A stretch of 64,000 nt of DNA from CAVZOY01 sp963777095 (GTDB taxonomy: Bacteria; Actinomycetota; Actinomycetes; Mycobacteriales; Geodermatophilaceae): assembly GCA_963777095.1 (NCBI GenBank), contig CAVZOY010000002.1, positions 907,012 through 971,011 of the forward strand. Reading direction: 5' to 3'. Below are positions 25,681 through 36,424 of this stretch, piece by piece; positions within the stretch are counted from its first letter, which is position 1, and each line of letters begins with the position of its first letter. The notes beneath the pieces were generated by a model. That model worked only from the letters and a program-made list of their open reading frames with translations, did no database searches and was not told the origin of the DNA. A program made the translations under genes and the position numbers.

Positions 25681-27439
25681 GTGCAGAAGGTTCTGATCGC
25701 CAACCGGGGCGAGATCGCCGTCCGTGTGGCCCGTGCGTGCAAGGACGCCGGCCTCACGAGCGTCGCGGTCTACGCCGAGCCGGACCGCGACGCCCTGCAC
25801 GTGCGCACCGCCGACGAGGCCTTCGCCCTGGGCGGGACGACACCGGGCGACTCCTACCTGGTCATCGACAAGATCCTCGACGCGGCGAAGAAGTCCGGCG
25901 CCGACGCGATCCACCCCGGCTACGGGTTCCTGTCCGAGAACGCCGACTTCGCGCAGGCGGTCCTCGACGCCGGGCTGACCTGGATCGGCCCCTCCCCCGA
26001 CGCGATCCTCGCCCTCGGCGACAAGGTGCGGGCCCGCCACATCGCGATGAAGGCCGGCGCACCCCTGGTGCCGGGCACCAAGGACCCGGTCGGCGGCGCC
26101 GACGAGGTGCTCGCCTTCGCCGAGGAGCACGGCCTGCCCGTGGCGATCAAGGCCGCGTTCGGCGGCGGCGGGCGCGGGCTCAAGGTGGCCCGCACCAAGG
26201 AGGAGATCCCCGAGCTGTTCGACTCCGCCGTCCGCGAAGCCGTCTCGGCCTTCGGCCGCGGCGAGTGCTTCGTCGAGCGGTTCCTCGACAAGCCGCGGCA
26301 CGTCGAGGCGCAGGTGCTGGCCGACACCCACGGCAACGTCGTCGTCGTCGGCACCCGTGACTGCTCGCTCCAGCGGCGCAACCAGAAGCTGGTCGAGGAG
26401 GCGCCCGCACCGTTCCTCACCGACGAGCAGCGCACCCGGATCCACGAGTCGGCCAAGGCCATCTGTGCAGAGGCCGGCTACTCCGGCGCCGGCACGGTCG
26501 AGTACCTCGTCGGCGTCGACGGCTCGATCTCTTTCCTCGAGGTCAACACCCGCCTGCAGGTCGAGCACCCGGTGTCGGAGGAGACCTCGGGCATCGACCT
26601 GGTGCGCGAGCAGTTCCGCATCGCCGACGGTCTGCCGCTGGAGATCCCCGCCGACCCGGAGCCGCGCGGCCACAGCATCGAGTTCCGGATCAACGCCGAG
26701 GACGCCGGGCGCAACTTCCTGCCCGCACCCGGACCGGTCACCCGGCTGGAGATCCCGCAGGGCCCCGGCATCCGGTGGGACTCCGGCGTCGAGACCGGCG
26801 GCGAGGTCGCCGGAGCGTTCGACTCGATGCTGGCCAAGCTGATCGTCACCGGCGCCACCCGCGAGGAGGCGCTGCAGCGGTCCCGCCGGGCGCTCGACGA
26901 GCTGGTCGTCGAGGGCATGCCGACCGTGATCCCGTTCCACCGCGCCGTCGTCCGCGACGAGGCGTTCACCGGCGAACCGTTCACCGTGCACACGCGCTGG
27001 ATCGAGACGGAGTGGGACAACCAGGTTCCGCCGTACGACGCCGCCCCCGCCGAGCACGACGAGGACGCCCCGCGGCAGACCGTGGTCGTCGAGGTGGGCG
27101 GCCGGCGGCTGGAGGTGTCGCTCCCCGCGGGCCTGGCGGCCGGGGGCGGCGGAGCGGGCGCGCCGGCCAAGCCGCGCAGGCGCGGCGTCCGGTTCCGGTG
27201 GCTCCGGGGCCTCCGGCGACTCCCTGACCTCGCCGATGCAGGGCACGATCGTCAAGGTCGCCGTCGAGGACGGTGCCACGGTGGCCGAGGGCGACCTGGT
27301 CGTGGTGCTCGAGGCGATGAAGATGGAGCAGCCGATCGCCGCGCACAAGGCGGGCACGATCACCGGGCTGTCGGCCGAGGTCGGCGCGGCGGTCACGAGC
27401 GGTGCGGTGATCTGCACCATCGCCGACGCCGCCGGGTAG
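25681..27439 (+). CDS. accA3: Acyl-CoA carboxylase alpha subunit: biotin carboxylase plus biotin carrier (frameshifted near 27185)
   Basis: Carboxylates its own biotin with ATP and bicarbonate, then feeds the AccD-type subunit. GTG 25681 reads KVLIANRGEIAVRVARA. The biotin carboxylase domain shows DAIHPGYGFLSENADFA, AAFGGGGRGLKVA, DCSLQRRNQKLVEEAPAP and EVNTRLQVEHPVSEETSG. The C-terminal carrier has the biotin lysine in VLEAMKMEQPIAAH. Between them, after AKPRRRGV, the frame changes near 27185 into a Gly/Ser linker (GSGGSGASGDSLTSP) leading to MQGTIVKVAVEDG. The break is in a low-complexity GC-rich linker and both domains are intact, so an assembly indel is likely. About 586 residues restored. 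Symbol by synteny. Confidence 0.92.
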
Positions 27440-27442
27440 CGG

Positions 27443-27461
27443 CCGCCGCTCTCAGCGGCGG
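27443..27461. terminator. Bidirectional hairpin between convergent genes
   Basis: Perfect 8-bp stem CCGCCGCT/AGCGGCGG with a three-base loop, directly after the carboxylase stop and spanning the metalloprotease stop. There is no T tract, as usual in high-GC actinobacteria. Confidence 0.6.
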
Positions 27462-29132
27462 AGGCGGGTCCGGAACAGCTGCGCGGCCACCAGCAGCGCC
27501 GCACCGCCGAGCACGGCGCCGGCCGCCGTGGGCAGCAGGAGCGAGCGGGACTGCGAGGCCGGGACCACGGCCGGCTGGGCGGTGACGTCGTCCCTGTCCT
27601 CGTCGGCCGTCGGCGTACCGGCCGCCGTTCCGGGCTCGTCGGCCGCGGCCGCCGTGGCCGGCGCGGGGGTCGCGTCCGCCGCGGGCGTCGTGCCTCCGTC
27701 AGCGGCGCCCTCGCCGGCCAGGACCTCGGGGGCGTCGCCGCCGGGAGCGACGTCGACGTCCGGGAGCGCACCCGAGGCGGAGGCGGTCGAGACGATCCGG
27801 AGCGTGGCGCCGCCGGCGTCCGCCGACGTCACGGTCACCGCGAAGCCGCCGGTCAGGCGGATCGTCTTCCCCACGGGGACGGCGGCCTGGGAGTCGCCGT
27901 CGCGACCCGAGGCGGGCGTGGCGTCGAGCAGCAGCGAGGTGTTCGGCCAGTCGCCGAGGCGGCGGACCAGCACGCCGTCCTCGAGCCCGAAGGGGTCGGC
28001 GCCGGTGCCGAGCCAGCGGTCCTGGTGCGGCCGGCGTCCGCAGCTCCAGCCAGTACTGCCGGCCGGCGTGCCCGACCAGGCGGACCGCGCGGACGCCGTC
28101 GGTCCCGGACAGCGGAGCCAGGGTGACCTCCGCGGACGAGCCGTCGGCCGTGAGCGTCTGCTGGGCCGAGGCGTCGAGGAGACCGAGCGTCGCGGCCTGC
28201 ACGGCGTTGAGCGTGCCGACCTGCTGCCAGGAGGCGCCCATGACGTCGTAGAGGTCGCGGTAGGCGGCGACGTCGCAGCCGCCGGTCTCGGCGCCGTGGG
28301 CGCAGTGGAGCGCCGAGGAGTGGCCGAGGCCGAAGTTGTGACCGAGCTCGTGGGCGATCAGCGAGGGCAGCACGTCGCGGACGTACGCGCGGCCGCCGGA
28401 GGAGATGTGCGAGCCGATCTCAGCGAGGCCGTAGGCGCAGTTCTTCGGCGCCGCGCTGCTGAGGTAGAGCAGCAGGTGCTTGCCCGGGCCGGGCTCGAAG
28501 CCGACCTCGCGGGCGGCCTGGTCCCACATCCGGCCGGGGTTGCCGCAGCCGACCGTGGTGTCGACCCAGCCGTGGGCCTGGTCGACCTGCAGGTCGACCG
28601 CGCCGTCGGTCTGCTCGGCCCAGAACGTGGCGACCGGTCCGTCGACGGCGGCCGCGACCTGCTCGGGCAGGACGCCGTCGTGCTCGACCCCGCGGGGCGC
28701 GACGAGGGCGACGGTGACCTGGTTCGTGACGACCGCGACCGGCTTCGCCTCCGCGACGACCTCGCCGTCGATGAGCCGGTGGGCGGGGTCGAGGCCCTGC
28801 TGACCTTCCGGCTCGCGAACCTCGGTGCCGACGGTCACCTCGACCGTGGCGCCGACGGACAGGTCCCCGGCGTCCTCGGTCGGGATGCGGACGGACTCCC
28901 CGTCGGCGGTCTCGACCCAGGTGATCGGCTGCGCGGCCTCGGCCGCCCCGCCGGCGGAGTCGTGCTCGACCTCGGGCCAGGCCTGGATCAGCTCGCCGAC
29001 GACGGTCCGGCCCGCGGGCTCCTGCGCCTGTGCCGTCGCGGGCAGCAGCGGAACCGCGACGACGGCCGCCGCGGCGAGCGCGGGGACGAGGCGGCGGACC
29101 ACACCGGGGACGGGGAGCATCCCCTGCTGCAT
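27452..29132 (-). CDS. Membrane-anchored zinc metalloprotease, metzincin type (frameshifted near 28035)
   Basis: Signal peptide (RRLVPALAAAAVVAVPLLPATAQA), then a pro-region, then a catalytic domain with HELGHNFGLGH: the HExxHxxGxxH zinc site plus the Met-turn DVMGAS about thirty residues later. Paired cysteines surround the site (GCGNPG, NCAYGLA, LHCAHGAETGGCD). After a frame change near 28035 (ELRTPAG to DRWLGTGADPFGLEDGV) come a beta domain, an Ala/Thr/Pro linker and a C-terminal transmembrane helix (LLLPTAAGAVLGGAALLVAA) ending in RTRLRR. The cytoplasmic basic tail fits a surface-anchored protease. About 560 residues. M12- or M11-like by motif only; the substrate is unknown. ATG 29132 or the ATG four codons later are both possible starts. 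Confidence 0.75.
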
Positions 29133-29251
29133 CGGCGGGTTCTGCCCTTGTCGGCACCGGATCCGCCGAATGGAGCCGAACTCTTCATCACATCCGACAC
29201 GTGGGACTCACTAGCCTCCGGGTGTCCCGTCACATGTCGACAAAGAAACTC

Positions 29252-30659
29252 TCAGGCGAGCGCATCTGCCCCCATCAGCCGCCGGCCCGCCTCGGTGATC
29301 GAGCCGGACAGCGACGGGTAGATCGCGAAGGTGTGCGCCAGGTCGGAGACGGTCAGGCCCTTGCTCACGGCGAGCGCGATCGGCAGCACGAGCTCGGAGG
29401 CCCCCGGTGCGACCACCACGCCACCGACGATCACGCCGGTGGCCTGGCGGGCGAAGAGCTTGACGAAGCCGTCGTGCAGGTCGCCCATCTTGGCCCTGGC
29501 GTTCGTGGCCAGCGGCAGCTGCACGACCTCGACGTCCGGGTTCTCCGGGAGCGCCTTCTCCTGCATGCCGACGGTGGCGATCTCGGGGTGGGTGAAGACG
29601 TTGGCCGCCACGGTCTTGAGCCGGATCGGTGTGACGGCCTCGCCGAGCGCGTGCCACATGGCGATGCGGCCCTGCATGGCCGCGACCGAGGCGAGCTGGA
29701 AGACGCCGGTGACGTCGCCGGCGGCGTAGATGCCGGGCACCGTCGTCCGCGACACCCGGTCGACGACGATGTGGCCGGACTCCGCCGTCGCCACGCCGCA
29801 GGCCTCCAGGTTGAGGCCGGCGGTGTTCGGCACCGTGCCGACGGTCATCAGCGCGTGCGAGCCCTCGACGGTGCGGCCGTCGGTGAGCTCGACGACGACG
29901 CCCTTCTCGGTGCGGCGGACGGCGGCGGCGCGGCCGCGCTCGGCGATCCGGCCGCCGCGGGCCTGGAAGACGTTCTGCACGACCTCGGCGGCGTCGGAGT
30001 CCTCGCCGGGCAGCACGCGGTCGCGGGAGGAGACGAGCGTGACCGGGACGCCGGCCTCGAGGTAGCCGGAGGCGAACTCGGCGCCCGTGACGCCGGAGCC
30101 GACGACGACGAGGTGCTCGGGCATCTCCTCGAGCTCGTAGACGTCGCGCCAGTCGAGGATCCGCTCGCCGTCGGGCTCGGCGCCGGGCAGCACGCGCGGG
30201 TCCGCGCCGGTGGCGAGCAGGACGACGTCGCTCTCGAGCGTGTCGATGACGCGCGCCGTCGGCGTCCAGCACCTCGACGGTGTGCGTCGAGAGGCCCGGC
30301 GAGGCGTCGGCCAGGCGGGCGGAGCCGCCGATGATCCGGACGCCCTCGGTCTGCAGGCGCTGGTGGATGTCGGCCGACTGGGCCATCGCGAGCGCCTTGA
30401 CGCGGTGGTTGACCGTGGCCAGGTCGAGGCCGACGTGCGACAGCTCGGCGCCGTGCAGGCCGAGGACGGTGGCCTCGCGGACGGACGTCGCCGCGCCGGC
30501 GGCCGCGATGAGGGTCTTGGACGGGACGCAGTCGGTGAGCACGCTGGCGCCGCCGATGCCGTCGCGCTCGACGACGGTGACCTCGGCACCGAGCTGTGCG
30601 GCGACCAGGGCGGCCTCGTAGCCGGCCGGTCCGCCGCCGATGATGACGATGCGGGTCAT
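29252..30659 (-). CDS. lpdA: NAD(P)H-quinone dehydrogenase LpdA-like flavoprotein (frameshifted near 30250)
   Basis: Pyridine nucleotide-disulfide oxidoreductase fold. ATG 30659 gives FAD motif IVIIGGGPAGYEAALVAAQL; the NAD motif VVVGSGVTGAEFASGYLE and second FAD motif GIYAAGDVTGVFQLASVA follow. In lipoamide dehydrogenases the first helix carries a CxxxxC disulfide; here it reads GGASVLTDCVPSK with only the second cysteine, and the C-terminal HPE motif (FTHPEIATVG) remains. This single-Cys pattern is that of mycobacterial LpdA, an NAD(P)H:quinone reductase, so lipoamide chemistry is not expected. The frame breaks near 30250 between VEVLDADGA and VIDTLESDVVLL. About 468 residues restored. Confidence 0.85.
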
Positions 30660-30793
30660 GGGTCCTTCCGGGGTCGGTGCGCGTGCCGGAGATGTTCTCG
30701 GCAGGGCCGCCTCGCTCCTGGAGCGGTGCCGCCGCGGCCATTCTCCCCGTGCCGCCCGGCCCGCCGCCTCCGAGGTCGGCGGGGTGCGCTCGT

Positions 30794-30799
30794 TAGTCT
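30794..30799 (+). promoter_or_regulatory. -10 element of the cyclotransferase-like gene, leaderless type
   Basis: TAGTCT with seven bases to ATG 30807 and no Shine-Dalgarno sequence. Confidence 0.45.
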
Positions 30800-30806
30800 C
30801 GGGCCG

Positions 30807-31271
30807 ATGGCCATCTACGCCGCCTACGGGTCGAACATGGACCCCGCGCAGATGCTGCGCCGGTGCCCCTCGTCGCCGCACACGGGCACCGGCTGGATCC
30901 GCGGCTGGCGGCTCACCTTCGGCGCCGAGGAGTACGGCTGGGAGGGCGCGCTGGCGACGATCGTCCCGGACGAGTCGCCCGAGCAGCTGCACCCCGGCGT
31001 CTTCGTCGCGCTCTACGACCTCACGGACGCCGACGAGAAGGCGCTCGACGCCTGGGAGGGCGCCGACTCCGGGCTCTACCGGCGGGTGCACCTGCGCGCG
31101 CACACGCTCGCCGGCGACGTCGTGGCCTTCGCGTACGTGCTGGACGCCTTCGAGGGCGGGCTGCCCTCGGCCCGGCACCTCGGCGCGATCGCCGACGCCG
31201 CCGAGCACGCGGGTGCGCCGGCCGACTACGTGTCCGACCTGCGCGCCCGCGACTGCCGCACCTCGTTCTGA
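30807..31271 (+). CDS. Gamma-glutamylcyclotransferase-like protein
   Basis: 154 residues from ATG 30807, intact. The GGCT fold marker YAAYGSNMDPAQM opens the protein, followed by GWRLTFGAEEYGWEGALATIVP (the acidic residue before ALATI is in the usual catalytic position), LYDLTDADEKALDAWEGAD and YRRVHLRAH. Family members cyclise gamma-glutamyl amines to 5-oxoproline, yet many bacterial ones act on other gamma-glutamyl compounds or are uncharacterised. It is monocistronic and converges with meaB; divergent from lpdA across about 150 bases. Confidence 0.75.
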   Translation: MAIYAAYGSNMDPAQMLRRCPSSPHTGTGWIRGWRLTFGAEEYGWEGALATIVPDESPEQLHPGVFVALYDLTDADEKALDAWEGADSGLYRRVHLRAHTLAGDVVAFAYVLDAFEGGLPSARHLGAIADAAEHAGAPADYVSDLRARDCRTSF

Positions 31272-31286
31272 CGCCGCGGTGCGTGC

Positions 31287-31334
31287 GTTTCTCGCGCTCT
31301 ACCGGCGCTGCAGCGCTCGCACGGCGTGAGAAAC
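31287..31334. terminator. Structured bidirectional terminator between convergent genes
   Basis: Outer arms GTTTCTC (31287-31293) and GAGAAAC (31328-31334) are perfectly complementary, and a 12-bp palindrome GCGCTGCAGCGC (31305-31316) lies between them. The element sits just before the end of meaB on the minus strand. Confidence 0.5.
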
Positions 31335-31347
31335 CCCGGCACGGCTC

Positions 31348-32326
31348 TCAGGCGAGGAAGGTCTGCAGGATCTGCTGGGCGGCGAGGGCCGGGGTGAGCT
31401 CGCCGGCGAGCACCGACTTCTCCAGATCGGGCGCCGACGACCGAACCCCCGGGTGGTGCCGCAGCGCCGACTCCAGGCCGTCGCGGACCAGCTGCCAGGT
31501 CCAGCGCACCTGCTGCGTGCGCCGCCGCTCGTCGAACTCGCCCGGACGCCTTCATCCGGTCCTGGTGCTCGGCCAGCGTCGTCCAGACGCGGTCCAGCCC
31601 GTCGCCGGTCAGCCCGGAGCAGGTCAGCACCGGCACGTCCCAGCCGCCCTCGGTGTGCCCGCGCAGCATCCGGATCGCCCCGGCGAGCTCGCGCGCGGCC
31701 TTGCGGGCGTCGTCCGCACCCGGCCCGTCGGCCTTGTTGACGGCGATGACGTCGGCGATCTCGAGGATGCCCCGCTTGATGCCCTGCAGCTGGTCGCCGG
31801 TGCGGGCCAGCGTCAGGAACAGGAACGAGTCGACCATCTCGGCGACGGCCACCTCGGACTGCCCGACCCCGACGGTCTCGACCAGCACGACGTCGTAGCC
31901 GGCCGCCTCCACCACGACCATCGACTCGCGGGTCGCCTGCGCGACCCCGCCGAGGGTTCCCGACGTCGGCGACGGCCGGATGAACGCGTTCGGGTCGACG
32001 GCCAGCCGGGCCATCCGCGTCTTGTCCCCGAGGATCGACCCGCCCGACCGCGCGGACGACGGGTCGACGGCGAGGACGGCGACCTTCGACCCGGCAGCGG
32101 TGAGCGTCACGCCCAACTGGTCGATGAACGTCGACTTGCCCACGCCGGGCACCCCGGAGATGCCCACCCGCCGCGCGGAACCCGTGTGCGGCAGCAGCTC
32201 GACCAGCAACTGCTGCGCCTGCTCCCGGTGGTCGGGGCGGCGCGACTCGACCAGGGTGATGGCCCGAGCCATCAACCGCCGGTCGCCGCCGAGCACGCCG
32301 TCGACCAGCGCTGACAGGTCCGCCAT
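31348..32326 (-). CDS. meaB: Methylmalonyl-CoA mutase-associated GTPase MeaB (frameshifted near 31548)
   Basis: G3E-family GTPase that guards loading and reactivation of adenosylcobalamin on methylmalonyl-CoA mutase. ATG 32326 shares one base with the mutB stop. Walker A GISGVPGVGKSTFIDQLG, VDPSSARSGGSILGDKTRM, ETVGVGQSEVAVAEMVD (switch/Walker B) and the base-recognition NKADG are all present. The dimerisation C-terminus is split: after HQDRMKASG near 31548 the frame changes, and the conserved tail LESALRHHPGVR ... LAAQQILQTFLA is found in the next frame, ending at 31348. About 326 residues restored. Last gene of the mutase operon. Confidence 0.93.
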
Positions 32327-34531
32327 CAGTGGCCGAGACGCGAGGACAGCGTGCGCAGCAGCGACTGCGCGGCGTCGGCGATCACCGTGCCCGGGCAGGA
32401 ACACGTCGACCGCGCCCATCTCCTTCAGCAGCGGCACGTCGTCGGGCGGGATCACCCCGCCGACGACGACCAGCACGTCGTCGGCGCCGAGCGCGGCCAG
32501 CGCGTCGCGCAGCTCGGGCACCAGCGTCATGTGGCCGGCGGCCAGCGAGGAGACGCCGACGACGTGCACGTCGGCCTCGACCGCCTGCCGGGCGACCTCC
32601 TCCGGCGTCTGGAACAGCGGGCCCACGTCGACGTCGAAGCCGAGGTCGGCGAACGCCGTGGCGATCACCTTCTGGCCGCGGTCGTGGCCGTCCTGGCCCA
32701 TCTTGGCGACCAGGATCCGCGGACGGCGTCCCTCGGCCTCGTCGAACGCCTCCGCCATCCGCCGCGTCTCCTCCACGGGCCCGGATGCCGGCTGCCTCGT
32801 CGCGGTACACACCCGAGATGGTGCGCACCTGACCGGAGTGCCGCCCCCAGACCTCCTCGAGCGCGTCGGAGATCTCCCCGACGGTGGCATGCGCCCGGGC
32901 CGCGTCGACGGCCAGCTTGAGCAGGTTGCGAGTCCAGCGAGGAGTCCCGGCGTCCCTCGTCGGCCGCCCGCGCCGCGTCGGTCAGCCGCCGCAGCGCGTC
33001 GGCGACGGCGCCGGCGTCCCGGGAGGCGCGCAGCTCCGCCAGCTTGGCCTGCTGCCCGGCGAGCACCTGCGCGTTGTCCACCCGCAGCACCTCGACCGCC
33101 TCGTCGGCGTCGGTCCGGTACTTGTTGACGCCGATCACCGGCTGCCGGCCGGAGTCGATCCGCGCCTGGGTGCGGGCGGCCGCCTCCTCGATGCGCAGCT
33201 TCGGGATGCCGTCGTCGATGGCCTGGGCCATGCCGCCGTGCTCGGTGACCTCTTCGATGTGCGCCCACGCGCGGCGGGCCAGGTCGTAGGTCAGCTTCTC
33301 GACGTACGCCGAGCCGCCCCACGGGTCGATCACCCGCGTCGTCCCGGACTCCTGCTGCAGCAGCAGCTGGGTGTTGCGGGCGATCCGCGCGGAGAAGTCG
33401 GTCGGCAGCGCCAGCGCCTCGTCCAGGGCGTTGGTGTGCAGCGACTGGGTGTGCCCCTGGGTGGCGGCCATCGCCTCCAGGCAGGTGCGGACGACGTTGT
33501 TGTAGACGTCCTGCGCGGTCAGCGACCAGCCCGAGGTCTGGCAGTGCGTGCGCAGCGACAGCGACTTGTCGTTCGTCGCGCCGGCCTCCTTGCACCAGCC
33601 GCGCCCACAGCAGCCGGGCGGCGCGCAGCTTGGCGACCTCCATGAAGAAGTTCATGCCGATCGCCCAGAAGAAGCTCAGCCGCGGCGCGAACGCGTCGAC
33701 GTCCAGGCCCGCGTCCTTGCCCGCCTTCAGGTACTCGACGCCGTCGGCGAGCGTGTACGCCAGCTCCAGGTCGGCCGTCGCCCCGGCCTCCTGGATGTGG
33801 TAGCCGGAGATCGAGATCGAGTTGAACCGCGGCATCTCCGCCGAGGTGAACGCGAAGATGTCGCTGATGATCCGCATCGACGGCTTCGGCGGGTAGATGT
33901 AGGTGTTGCGGACCATGAACTCCTTGAGGATGTCGTTCTGGATGGTCCCCGTGAGCTGCTCCGGCTTCACCCCCTGCTCCTCCGCCGCGAGGATGTAGAG
34001 CGCCAGCACGGGCAGCACCGCGCCGTTCATCGTCATCGACACGCTCATCCGGTCCAGCGGGATGCCGTCGAAGAGCTGCCGCATGTCCAGGATCGAGTCG
34101 ATCGCCACCCCGGCCATGCCGACGTCGCCGCGCACCCGCGGGTGGTCGGAGTCGTAGCCGCGGTGCGTGGGCAGGTCGAACGCGACCGACAGGCCCTTCT
34201 GGCCCGCCGCGAGGTTGCGCCGGTAGAACGCGTTCGACTCCGAGGCGGTGGAGAAGCCCGCGTACTGACGCACCGTCCACGGCTGGGTCGTGTACATCGT
34301 CGGATACGGCCCGCGCAGGTACGGCGGGATGCCCGGAAAGGTCTCGAGGAAGTCCAGCCCGGCCAGGTCGTCGGTCGTGTACAGCGGCGGGACGGCGATG
34401 CCCTCCGGCGTCTCCCACGTCGCCTCGGCCGCGCTGCGGCCGGTGGCCTCCTCGAACCGCTTCGCCCAGTCGTCGATCGAGGCGCCGTCCGCGGGGCGGC
34501 CCAGCTCGACGGACCCGAAATCGGGAATCAT
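32326..34531 (-). CDS. mutB: Methylmalonyl-CoA mutase large (catalytic) subunit (four frameshifts)
   Basis: B12-dependent isomerisation of (R)-methylmalonyl-CoA to succinyl-CoA. ATG 34531 overlaps the mutA stop (ATGA). The TIM-barrel part is intact over 310 residues: YPTMYTTQPWTVRQYAGFST, SVAFDLPTHRGYDSDHP, VSMTMNGAVLPVLALY, ISISGYHIQEAGA. The second part carries MAATQGHTQSLHTNALDEAL and DPWGGSAYVE. The cobalamin domain has GQDGHDRGQKV (DxHxxG) and VVVGGVIPPDDV. Frames change near 33597, 32930, 32785 and 32395; conserved sequence continues directly across each (for example RLVQ to KEAGATNDKS). Four independent inactivating indels in an otherwise conserved essential-type gene beside an intact-looking operon argue for sequencing error. 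About 735 residues restored. Confidence 0.93.
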
Positions 34532-36424
34532 GACCGCACTCCCAGCTGCTCGTGCACGGTGCGCACCACGTCCAGCGCGTCGCATCCGGCGAACACGTAG
34601 CCGTCGACGCCGTCGACCTCGAGCGACGGCCTGCCGGCCAGCCACACCTGCTCGGCGCCGGCCTCGCGCAGCTCCTTGACCAGCGCCGGTGCCTCCGCGT
34701 AGTCGGTGTCTGTGCCGCAGATGCAGGCCACCGACGTGCCGGCGTCCGCGAGCCCCGAGGCGCCGTCGTCCGACGGCGTCGCCAGCCCGCCGGCCTGGAA
34801 GAGGCTGCCGGCGAAGGTGGCCCGCGCGGTGTGCCGGGCGATCGGCCCGAGCGTGGCCAGGTAGACGGCCGGGCGCGACGGCGCCGCGTCGGCAGCGTCG
34901 CGCAGCGCCTCGAACGCCGCGGCGGCCCGCACCCGCGGCAGCCCGCCGGACGGCGGCGCCGCGACCGGTTCGCGGACGGGCCGTTTCTCGTCGAGGTTCG
35001 GGAACTCGCTCACCCCGGTGACGGCGTCGGTGCGGCGGGCCAGCCGCCGCGACCGCTCCTCCCAGGTGGCCCCGATCCGCTCGGCCACGAGCCCCGACGA
35101 CAGCGCGGCCGCGAGGCCGCCCGCCCGCTCGATCTCGGTGAACCAGTCCCAGGCCGCCTGCGCCAGGGAGTCGGTGAGCGACTCGACGTACCAGGAGCCG
35201 CCGGCCGGGTCGAGCACGCGGGCCAGCGACCCCTCCTCGACCAGCAGGCTCTGCGTGTTGCGCGCGATCCGGCGGGAGAACGCGTCGGGCAGGCCGAGCG
35301 CCGCGTCGAACGGCTGCACGGTGACCGCGTCCGCGCCGCCGACGCCCGCCGCGAAGCACGCGACCGTCGTCCGCAGCAGGTTCGTGTACGGATCGCGCTG
35401 CGTCGTCATCACCGACGAGGTCACCGCGTGCAGCCGCAGCGCACGGACGTCGGCGGACGCACCGCTGACCTCGCCGACCCGGTTCCACAGCCGTCGCGCC
35501 GCCCGCAGCGCGGCGATCGTCGTGAACTGGTCGTCGGACGCCGACAGCCGGAACTCCAGCGCGCCGAACGCCTCGTCGACCGACAGGCCGCCCTCGGTCA
35601 GCGCCCGCAGGTAGGCCACCCCGGCGGCCAGCGCGCAGCCGAGCTCCTCGACCGCCGAGGCCCCCGCGTCGGCGAAGACCGTGCCGTCGGCGACGACGGT
35701 GCGCAGCCCGGGATGCGCGGCCGCCCGCCGGGCGAACTCCGCGAGCCCGTCCGAGCGGCCGGAGCGCGCCGGTGGCCGCCTGCTCCCCCAGCGGGTCGAG
35801 CCCGAGCGAGCCGCCGGGCGCGAGGTCGGTGCGGCCCTCGACCAGCGCCAGCAGCGCCTCGGCCGCCGCCTCGCCGCCGGACACCGCGACCGGCGCGAGG
35901 TCGAGGAGGACGTCGGTGAGCACCTCGCCCAACGCGTCGACGGGGATGGCGCCGTCGCCGAGCGCGAGCCACAGCGAGGTGACGCCGTTGTCGAGGTCGG
36001 CGGCGATCGCCTCCCGGGTGACGGCGACGTCCGGGTGCGCGTGCCGCTGCCGCACGTCCCAGCCGCCGGGCACGTCGCCGGGCGCGCCGGCCCGGGAGCC
36101 GCGGACGAACGGCGGCAGCCCGGGCAGCCCCGCGGCCGCTGCCAGGCCTCCGGCGTCCGACGCCGTGTACAGCGGCGCCACGGTCACGCCGGGCGCGACG
36201 GTCCGGCGCAGGGCGTCCTCGACCGGTTCCGGGAGGTCGTCGCGGCCGGCCCTGCGCAGCACGCCGGCCACCAGCTCGCGCCACTGCTCGCGCGTCGCGG
36301 GCGGGAAGAGCCCGGCCAGGGCGAGGTCGTCGGGCACCTCGTGCTCGGCCGGCACCGCCACGTCGGCCGGCGCCGGATGCGCGCCGTCGTCAGTCGGGGT
36401 GCTGTGCTCGTCGCGAGGACGCAT
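34528..36424 (-). CDS. mutA: Methylmalonyl-CoA mutase small subunit (frameshifted near 35768)
   Basis: Non-catalytic partner of the heterodimeric mutase. The frame from ATG 36424 (an alternative ATG lies nine codons upstream) reads LFPPATREQWRELVAGVLRR, APLYTASDAGG and PPFVRGSRAGAPGDVPGGWD. After a break near 35768 the remainder continues as LRTVVADGTVFADAGASAVEE, LSASDDQFTTIAALRAARRLW, RDPYTNLLRTTVACFAAGVGG, LDPAGGSWYVESLTDSLA. The C-terminal Rossmann-like domain lacks the DxHxxG cobalamin motif (it has CICGTDTDYAEAPALVKELR), as expected for this subunit. The start overlaps the end of the M20 gene by about 35 bases. Confidence 0.9.
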
